Assembly (NCBI GenBank): GCA_903885885.1
Contig: CAISKJ010001281.1
Location: 1 to 9,210, forward strand
Direction of reading: 5' to 3'
DNA from: an uncultured delta proteobacterium
Lineage (GTDB): Bacteria > Myxococcota_A > Polyangia > Polyangiales > Ga0077539
DNA: 9,210 nt
The position numbers and the translations under genes are program-made. Positions 1-7,600 of this stretch are shown here, piece by piece. The notes below the pieces were generated by a model, which saw only the letters and a program-made list of their open reading frames with translations, had not been told where the DNA came from and searched no databases. The first letter of the stretch is position 1. Every line of letters starts with the position of its first letter.

Positions 1-12
1 CCGGGGCGCGCC

Positions 13-858
<846 letters not shown>

Positions 859-878
859 CGCGTGCACCAAACCGCGTT

Positions 879-883
879 GGAGG
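879..883 (+). promoter_or_regulatory. Shine-Dalgarno GGAGG for the 892 gene
   Basis: GGAGG lies 8 nt before the ATG at 892, inside the 33-nt gap after the SEC-C gene. It supports this ATG as the start. The short gap, with no room for an obvious terminator, suggests co-transcription with the upstream gene. Confidence 0.7.
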
Positions 884-891
884 GATGAGCC

Positions 892-1815
892 ATGGGCATC
901 GACATCGCATTCTTCGCGACGACGCCCGGTGACCTGCGCGCGTGGGCGCTCGACCGTCTGCCGCCCTGGTGGGCCGCGTGGGCGGGGGCGCACCCGGCGA
1001 TCACGATTCCGCCGCCCGAGTCGGACGCGTGGCACCAGGTCGAGCCCTTCGATCAGCTGGCCGAGATCGTCGATCGCGTGCGCCCCGAGAGCGAGCCGGG
1101 GCCCGGCGGGCGCTACTTCGAGTGCGATCGCCCGACGCGCTCGGTGTTCGGGCGCGCGCTGCGCCTGCTGCGATCGGGCCCGGAGGCGTGGGAGGCGCGA
1201 CGTCCCCGCGAGGCGGCGGTGATGGACGACCTCGTGCGCCACCTGCTGCGCGACACCGACTACCACCTGCGATTTCCCATCGAGGGTGACCCGGTGACGG
1301 CGGCCCTCGCGCCTGTCGGGCGCGCGCACGCGCTCGGGGGTGACTTTCACATGCGCTGGAGCATGCTTCCGCGACCCGCGCGCCTCCCCGCGCGCGCGAC
1401 GCCCGCGCTGCGGCGCCTGTGGGCCATGCTCTTCGCCGGGCGCACCGTGGCCGTGGTGAAGCCCGAGCACGCGGGCGCGTGGGAGGGGGCCTCGGTGGAC
1501 GACTGCGCGCCCGACGACTACGACTACGTGTTCGGGTGGTGGTCGCGCGACGAGTGCGCCACGGTGCTGACAGACCTCGAGGCGGTCGCGGGCGAGCCGC
1601 TGGTGCCGCAGCCCATCACCGACGCCGAGCGACGCTGGCTCGCGGGCTTGAAGACCAACTTCGGCGACGCCATGTGGGCGCAGGCGAGCGCCGATCTGGA
1701 GGCGCGCGCGACGACGTTCATCCCCTACGAGCGCGCCGTGGGGCTCCATGTGGTGCGCGAGGTGGCGGTCAAGGCGCACGCGATGGGAGCGGGTCTGGGG
1801 TTCTTTCTGTGCTGA
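892..1815 (+). CDS. uncharacterised 307-residue protein
   Basis: Encodes 307 residues that I do not recognise. The ATG is well supported by a Shine-Dalgarno 8 nt upstream, and codon use matches the neighbours, so it is very likely a real gene. The protein is soluble-looking, with no signal peptide or convincing membrane helix. It is rich in tryptophan (for example PPWWAAWAG near residue 25 and FGWWSRDEC near 213) and has an acidic Asp/Tyr stretch, DDCAPDDYDYVFGWW, just before the second. The opening MGIDIAFFATTPGDL loosely recalls small cytoplasmic proteins of the DUF1877 type, but the length and the rest do not fit, so I do not assign that family. It probably shares a transcript with the SEC-C gene. 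It ends with TGA and is followed by the largest intergenic gap in the window, so it may be the last gene of its unit. No catalytic motif was found. Confidence 0.75.
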   Translation: MGIDIAFFATTPGDLRAWALDRLPPWWAAWAGAHPAITIPPPESDAWHQVEPFDQLAEIVDRVRPESEPGPGGRYFECDRPTRSVFGRALRLLRSGPEAWEARRPREAAVMDDLVRHLLRDTDYHLRFPIEGDPVTAALAPVGRAHALGGDFHMRWSMLPRPARLPARATPALRRLWAMLFAGRTVAVVKPEHAGAWEGASVDDCAPDDYDYVFGWWSRDECATVLTDLEAVAGEPLVPQPITDAERRWLAGLKTNFGDAMWAQASADLEARATTFIPYERAVGLHVVREVAVKAHAMGAGLGFFLC

Positions 1816-1875
1816 GCTGACGCGCACCGAGCGCGCTGCTTCGGGCGTGTGATGGGTTACGCCTACGGTCCAGCT

Positions 1876-1887
1876 TTGACCTTGACC
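1876..1887 (+). promoter_or_regulatory. tandem TTGACC hexamers, possible -35 element or regulator site
   Basis: Two exact TTGACC copies sit head to tail, 67-78 nt before the ATG at 1954. TTGACC resembles the sigma-70 -35 box TTGACA. However, no credible -10 box lies 16-19 nt downstream of either copy, so a standard promoter is not supported. The site could be used by an alternative sigma factor or be a direct-repeat operator, or it could be chance. Confidence 0.25.
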
Positions 1888-1942
1888 CCCCGGTGCGGTC
1901 GGTGATGCCATGCGTGGCCGCGCGGCGGGCGCGGAGGGAGTC

Positions 1943-1947
1943 GAAGG
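1943..1947 (+). promoter_or_regulatory. Shine-Dalgarno for the 1954 gene
   Basis: GAAGG ends 6 nt before the ATG at 1954. A stronger purine run (GGAGGGAG, 1933-1940) lies 13 nt upstream of the ATG, which is long for optimal spacing. In-frame reading upstream reaches a TGA at 1903 with no other ATG between, which supports 1954 as the start. Confidence 0.5.
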
Positions 1948-1953
1948 TCATCG

Positions 1954-4686
1954 ATGGCAGCGAACGAGATCGAACTGGCCGACCTCGAGCGCCTCGCGCA
2001 GAGCGACTCGCCCGACCTCGCGCAGGCGGTGATCGCCTTTCTGCAGCAGCCCGACCCGGAGCCCGCGACGCCTCCGCCGCCCGGCGCCGTCGAGCTGCCG
2101 CAGCTCCTCGCCGAGCTCAATTACAAGCGCATGCGCTGGGTGTCGAAGCCCGACAAGCGGCAGAAGATTCTCACCGCGTGGCGCACCTACCTCGCGCAGA
2201 CCAACCCTCCGCTGCCGCCGCGCTTCGCCCTCGCGAAGCTCCTGGTCGACGTGTACGCGCGCAACACCGACGCGGGGCGCGCGGCCCTCGTCGAGATCGT
2301 GCGGAGCGCCGATCTGCGCTTCGGCCTGTGGGGCGGCCTCAAGCGCGTGTTCAAGCTCGCCGAGGCGCGCCTCGACGCCGAGATGTACGGCGTGCTCGCG
2401 TGGCGCGTCGATCAGGCCTGGGGCACGCGCGCCAGCGGCGAGGTGTCGCCGGGCACCACGCTCTACCTCCGCCGCAGGGCGTGGCGCTTCTTGCGCCTGC
2501 TCGGGCAGTCGGTGCCGGCCCTGTACCCGCAGTTTGCGGCGCAGGTGCTCCGCCACTACCCGAGCGCCACGCCCTTTCAGAATACATGGGTCGCGGCGCA
2601 CATCTTCGCGCACGAGACCGACAAGTTTGATCGACAGAAATTCACCGGCAAGCTGCCCGCCGACCTGGTGAAGAACCGGGCCTTCGACGACGCGTGGAAG
2701 CGCTCGCCGGACGTGCTCATGACCCTCCTCGAGGGGTGCCGCGCCGACGCGCCCGCGCGCTTCGCGATTCAGGGTCTGCGGAGAGACTTTCCCGACGTGC
2801 TGCGCAGCGTGACGCCCGCGTGGCTCGCGCGCCTCGCGCAGCGCCCGCTCGAAGGGGTGCACGAGTTTCTCATCGAGACCCTCAACGCGTCGCCCGAGTT
2901 TCACGCCGCGAAGCTGCGCGCGCTGGGCCTCCACGAGGCCGCCCTGGGCCTGCTCGTGTCGCCGAGCAGCAAGGCCCGCGCGTGGGCCATCGAGTACGCC
3001 CGCGCCCAGGCGCAAGACCTCGCCGCCGACCGCCTCGCCGACCTTCTCGAGTCGCCCTACAACGACACCAAGAAGTTCGCCGCGGGCGCCCTCCAGTCGG
3101 TGGCGCCGCGCACGCTGGGGGTGCTGTTTCTCGGCCGCGCGCTCACCTACAGCGAGATGGCCTCGTGGGCGACGAAGCACCTCACGGAGAGCTTCGACCG
3201 CGCCGAGGTGCCCGAGCGCTTCGTGCTCGACATGCTCTACGGCGCCAACCCGCAGCGGGCGTGGGCGCAGGGCTACCTCGACAAGGCGTGGAAGCCCGGC
3301 GAGCTCGACCCGACCTTCTGGGTGCGCGTGCTCGACGACGCGCGCCAGCCCGACAACTACCCGGCCACGCAGCTCGCCGTGGCGCGCCTCGCGAAGGTGC
3401 CGACGAGCGCGCTGCCCGTGGGGTGGCTGCTCGACTCCCTGGCGAAGCCCTTCGGTCCCCACGTGGGCGAATGGCTCACGAGGGCCGACGCGCTGCCGGG
3501 CCTCGATGTCGAGCGCGTGAAGGGCTACGTGTTCAACGCGCAGCACCGCCCGGTGGCGCTCGCCGTGCTCGGCAACACCAGGCTCGTGAAGCCGCGCGAG
3601 CTGGGCCTCGGGTGGCTCCTCGCGCTGGCCCGTCGGGCCGACCCCTCGCTGCACGGGTTTGCGCATCGGTACCTGCTCGAGCACATGAAGCCCGGCGACT
3701 TCGCCGACCCGTCGACCGATCCGGCGGAGGCCCTCGACGCGGGCATCGCGCGCCTCTTCGCGCTCGCGCTGGGCGAAAAAGAGCCCGAGCCGGTGCGTCA
3801 GTTCGCGCAGACGTACCTGCGGTGCCAGCACCCGGTGATCGGGGCCGATCAGCCCGAGTCGAAGTCGTACCAGCTCAAGGCCTCGCTGCCGCGCGCGGCC
3901 TACACCGCCGCGCGGTTGTGGAACGCCCTGTGGGATTTTCGCCCCGACGCGCGGCGCTTCGCGGTGGCCATCGCGCGCGCCGAGCTGCGCGAGTGGGGCC
4001 TCCACACGCGCGTGTACGAGCTGGCCGAGAGCGAGCACCGGGAGGTGCGCAGCGTCGCCTTCGACGCGCTGCTCAAGGCCGGCGAGGCGGGGGCCGACAG
4101 CGCCTGCACGCTCAAGGTGGTCGAGCTCGACGCGGCGCGGGTGTTCGCGCTCACCGAGAGCCGCAAGAAGTCGACGCGCGAGGTCGGCATGGAGGTGATT
4201 CGCAAGCACTACCAGCGCCTCGGCGGGGCCGAGCGCCTCGCGTGGCTCATGGAGTCACCCGACCGCGAGGTGCGCCTCTTCTCGGTGCGTCTGTTGTGGG
4301 AGCGGCACCGCCCCACGCACCTGCCCGCGACGTGGAAGCCCAAGGGCAAGAGCGCGTCGCAGGCGCCCGAGACGGTTCGCTTCGAAGACGTCGAAGCGCT
4401 GCGAGATTTTCTCCGACGGGTGCTCTTCGGTCTGCCACCCGGCCGCATGGAGCGGCGCGACGACGACGGCCCGCGGCGGCGCATTCCCGCGAGCGAGGCG
4501 AAGCGCAACGTGATTGCCGTGCTGCGTGACATGGGCCTCGACGACGCGGCCTTCGCGCAGCTCGTGGCCCCGGTGCTCGGAGAGTTCACGGGATCGCTCG
4601 CGCGCGGCGAGTGGCAGGCGTGCCTCACGGCGCTCGTGCAGCTCCGCGGCGCGCACCCTGGCCTCGAGCTCGGAGGGCTGCGCTGA
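1954..4686 (+). CDS. 910-residue alpha-solenoid (HEAT-like repeat) protein
   Basis: Encodes a 910-residue cytoplasmic protein that appears almost entirely helical. After a short N-terminal helix comes a proline-rich linker (about 33-43). A long body of degenerate HEAT-like helix pairs follows, including SPSSKARAWAIEYARA (about 336-351), ESPYNDTKKFAAGAL (366-380), SEHREVRSVAFDALLK (from about 693) and ESPDREVRLFSVRLLWE (767-783). An arginine/aromatic segment, YLRRRAWRFLRLLGQ (171-185), is followed by a His/Trp-rich stretch (about 201-225). It looks more like a family-specific conserved core than an ordinary repeat. No nucleotide-binding loop, nuclease, protease or transferase signature was seen, so a scaffold or protein-binding role is inferred. 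The last residues hold the Shine-Dalgarno of the next gene, and the TGA overlaps its ATG by one base. This implies translational coupling and perhaps a physical partnership with the propeller-HEAT protein. I cannot name the family. Confidence 0.85.
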   Translation: MAANEIELADLERLAQSDSPDLAQAVIAFLQQPDPEPATPPPPGAVELPQLLAELNYKRMRWVSKPDKRQKILTAWRTYLAQTNPPLPPRFALAKLLVDVYARNTDAGRAALVEIVRSADLRFGLWGGLKRVFKLAEARLDAEMYGVLAWRVDQAWGTRASGEVSPGTTLYLRRRAWRFLRLLGQSVPALYPQFAAQVLRHYPSATPFQNTWVAAHIFAHETDKFDRQKFTGKLPADLVKNRAFDDAWKRSPDVLMTLLEGCRADAPARFAIQGLRRDFPDVLRSVTPAWLARLAQRPLEGVHEFLIETLNASPEFHAAKLRALGLHEAALGLLVSPSSKARAWAIEYARAQAQDLAADRLADLLESPYNDTKKFAAGALQSVAPRTLGVLFLGRALTYSEMASWATKHLTESFDRAEVPERFVLDMLYGANPQRAWAQGYLDKAWKPGELDPTFWVRVLDDARQPDNYPATQLAVARLAKVPTSALPVGWLLDSLAKPFGPHVGEWLTRADALPGLDVERVKGYVFNAQHRPVALAVLGNTRLVKPRELGLGWLLALARRADPSLHGFAHRYLLEHMKPGDFADPSTDPAEALDAGIARLFALALGEKEPEPVRQFAQTYLRCQHPVIGADQPESKSYQLKASLPRAAYTAARLWNALWDFRPDARRFAVAIARAELREWGLHTRVYELAESEHREVRSVAFDALLKAGEAGADSACTLKVVELDAARVFALTESRKKSTREVGMEVIRKHYQRLGGAERLAWLMESPDREVRLFSVRLLWERHRPTHLPATWKPKGKSASQAPETVRFEDVEALRDFLRRVLFGLPPGRMERRDDDGPRRRIPASEAKRNVIAVLRDMGLDDAAFAQLVAPVLGEFTGSLARGEWQACLTALVQLRGAHPGLELGGLR
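4672..4676 (+). promoter_or_regulatory. Shine-Dalgarno GGAGG inside the end of the 1954 gene
   Basis: GGAGG lies 9 nt before the ATG at 4686, within the last codons of the upstream gene. Together with the TGATG stop/start overlap it fixes this start and indicates coupled translation of the two large proteins. Confidence 0.7.
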
Positions 4687-7600
4687 TGGCCTCGCCGCTG
4701 ATCGGTCACTTCGAAAAGGTTCAAGCCCTCGCCGCGAAGGGCAAGCTCGTCGCCGTGGGCGGCGCGCGCCCCGGCGTGCTCACCCGCGTGAGCGTGTTCG
4801 ACCTCGCGTCGAACAAGACCGTGGCCGCCGCCGAGGTGAGCGCCCACGTGCACGGGCTCGCCTTCGCGGGCGACCTCCTGCTCGCGGCCTGCGCCGACGG
4901 CGCGCTGCGCGCGTGGCACGTGGCCACCGACGGCGCCCTCACCGACGCGTGGACGCTCGCGGCCCACACGGGCGCGTGCGCCGCCGTGGTGGTGGGCCCC
5001 GGCGCGCACCGCGTGGGCACCGTGGGGCACGACGGCGTGGCGCGCCTGTGGTCGCTGGCCGACCGCGCGAAGCTCGGCGAGTGGTCGCTGTCGAGCGCGC
5101 CGCTGCGGGCCTCGGCGATGGACCCGTCGGGGGAGTACCTCGCCGCCGCGGGCGACGACGGCGTGGTGCGCGTGGTCACCCTCGCGACGGGCGCGCTGCG
5201 CGAAATGCCCGGCCACGACGGGGCCGTGCACGCGCTCGCGTTTACGCAGCGCGACGGGCGCCTCGCGTCGGCGGGCGACGATGGCGCGGTGCGCTTCTGG
5301 TACCTCGTCGGCGCGGTGGAGTGCGAGACCCGCGGCAACGACGACTCGGGGCACAAGGGCGCCGTGTACGCGCTGCTCGCGCCGCCGACGCCGGGCCCCG
5401 CGGCCGACGGGAGCGACCCCGGCGACCGGGTGTACTCCGCGGGCGCCGACGGCAAGGTGAAGGCGTGGCGCCTCGAAGACCGCCGCAAGCCCCGCACGCG
5501 CGCCGCGGGCGGCGGCGCGGTGCGGGCGCTGTGCTTCGTGGCTCCGCTGCCCAACGCGCGCAACGTGCAGGGCGCGGCGCTCGCGGCGGGCGACGGGCGC
5601 GTGGTGTCGCGCTACCAGGTCGACCTCGCGGGTCTTCCGGGTGAGGCGCGCGCGGTGCTGGGCTCGGGCTTCGACGCGATCGCCGAGGAGCTCAAGGGCC
5701 AGAAGCCCGCGCGCGAGGCGGCGGTGAAGACGGCCGCGGCGCTCGACGAGCCCGAGGGCCTCGACGTGCTGCTCGCCGTGATGACGTCGGACAAAGACGT
5801 CGCCGTGCGCGCGCTCGCCGTGGCCGAGGCGGGTCGAAACGTGCGCCGCGGCGCGCGCGCGAAGCTGCGCGAGCTCCTCGACGACGGTCAGCCCGCGGTG
5901 CGCATGGCGGCGCTCGCGTCGCTGCGGCAGATCGACGGCGAGGGCTCGCTGGGGCCCCTGCGCGCGGCGCTCGCGTCGACGCACGCCGACCTGCGCGCGG
6001 CGGCGCTGCGGGCGCTCACGCCGCTGCGCGAGTCGTCGCCGCTGGTGCCCGCGATGGTGGCCGAGCGGCTCACCGACGCCGACGCCGCGGTGCGCGTCGC
6101 GGCCCTCGACGAGCTCACGAAGCTGCACCCCGCGGGCTCGGCGGAGCCGCTGCGGGCGGCCTACGAGCGGGGCCCCGCCGACCTCAAGGCCGAGGTGCTC
6201 GTGCGCGCCGCGCTGGCGGGCATGGTGACGCACGCCGACATCGCCGCGGTGGTGTCGCGCGCCCTCGACGACGCCGACGCCACGGTGCGGCGCTATGCGT
6301 TCACGGTGAAGGTGCTCGACCGCGCGGCGCTCATGGGCGCGCTCGCGCGCCGCGACGAGTCGCTCGGTCGCACGGTGACCGAGATCGCCCGTCGCGTGGC
6401 GGTGCTGCGCCGCGCCGTGGCCGACGCGAAGGCGCCGAGCGACGACGAGATCCGGGCGGCGCGGGCGGCGATTCCGTCGCACGGCGAGGCGGGTGAGCCC
6501 GGCGAGGGCGACCTCGAGCCGCTGCTCACGGCCCTCGCGTGCCGCACGCCCGACACGGCCCTGCGGGGCGCGCGCGCGCTCGCGGTGCTGGGCGATACGC
6601 GGGCGCTCGGGGCGCTGCTGCAGATCTCGCGCGAGGCCGACCCGGCGCTCCGAAAGGAGTGCGCCTGGGCCCTGCAGGTGCTCGACGACCCGCGCGCGCG
6701 CAAGCGCCTGGTGTGGATGCTCGACGACGCCGACGCCGCGGTGCGCGCGGCTGCGCTCGACGCGTACGCGCGCTTCAAGGGCGAGCGGCCCCTCGACGTG
6801 GCCGAGGCGACGCTGCGCGCGTCGCACGAGGACATCCGCGCGCGCGGCCTCGACCAGCTCGTGAAGCTGGGCGCGGGCGAGGAGACCGAAGACCTCCTCG
6901 GCGACGCGATCGAAGACGAGTCGCCGAAGGTGCGCGCCGAGGCCTTTCGCACGCTGTGGGCGTGGCACGACAAGGAGCCGTCGAAGGCCCTCGACCGGGC
7001 GCTGCGGGCGCGCTTCGCCGACCTGCGCCTGCGCGCGGTGCAGGAGCTCGCCACGCTGGCCCCGAAGGATGCGTGGGCGCTCGAGCGACTGCGTCAGTCG
7101 ATCGGCGACCGCGACGGCGCGGTGGCCCTCGCGGCGCACGCGGCGGTGGTGAAGCTCCAGGGCGAGGGCGACGACGACGCGCACATCGCGGCGATGTGCT
7201 CGACCGACGCGGCGGTGCGCATCGCGGGCGCGAAGGGCGCCGCGCGCGCCGATGTGGCGAAGGTGCGCGCCGCGCTCACGAAGCTCCTCGGCGACGACGA
7301 GCGTACGGTGCGCGCGGCGGCCCTCGACACGCTCGACGGGCTCTTGCCCCACGAGGCGGGCGCCCACCACGCGGCGTTGCAGAGCGCGCACCTCGACCTG
7401 CGCGTGCAGGCCGCGCTGCTGCTCGCGCCGCGCCACGACGACGCGCTCGTCGAGCCGATGCGCGCGCTCCTCGCCGACAAGGATCTCGCGCACACGATCG
7501 CGGCGCCGGCGCTCGCGGCGCTGCGTCAGGGGGCGGCGAGCGCGCTCGCGACGCTGGGCGCTCCGCGGCTGGTGAAGTACCTCGCCACCGAGCTGTTGAA

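Larger units (their letters stand above)
1816..1953 (+). other. 138-nt intergenic region, putative promoter region for the large two-gene operon
   Basis: This is the only sizeable non-coding gap, and its 5' half is less GC-rich than the flanking genes. It holds a tandem TTGACC repeat and a Shine-Dalgarno near its 3' end. A short perfect GC hairpin (6-bp stem, 1918-1934) has no T-tract. I saw no ORF, tRNA or convincing intrinsic terminator. Its position between two tightly packed gene pairs makes it the likely place for a promoter of the 1954 gene. Confidence 0.45.

Noticed and set aside
1918..1934. Perfect 6-bp GC hairpin with 5-nt loop before the 1954 gene
   Set aside because: It has no T-tract, and short hairpins like this are expected by chance at this GC content, so I do not call it a terminator.
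1948..4209. Minus-strand open frame of 753 codons
   Set aside because: It is antisense to the 910-residue solenoid gene, with the same Arg/Leu/Val/Glu/Gly-rich shadow composition. The plus-strand frame has a Shine-Dalgarno, repeat structure and a coupled neighbour.
2694..4529. Plus-strand alternative frame of 611 codons
   Set aside because: It is an Arg/Ala/Gly-dominated translation nested inside the 1954 gene in another frame, typical of GC-rich out-of-frame reading.
4686..5620. Possibility that the propeller is a separate gene from the HEAT part
   Set aside because: The frame is continuous across the linker at about residues 311-354, with no stop, no internal Shine-Dalgarno/start pair and unchanged codon bias.
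4514..5644. Plus-strand open frame of 376 codons spanning the end of the solenoid gene and the propeller
   Set aside because: It has an arginine-rich out-of-frame composition and overlaps two better-supported genes, with no domain.
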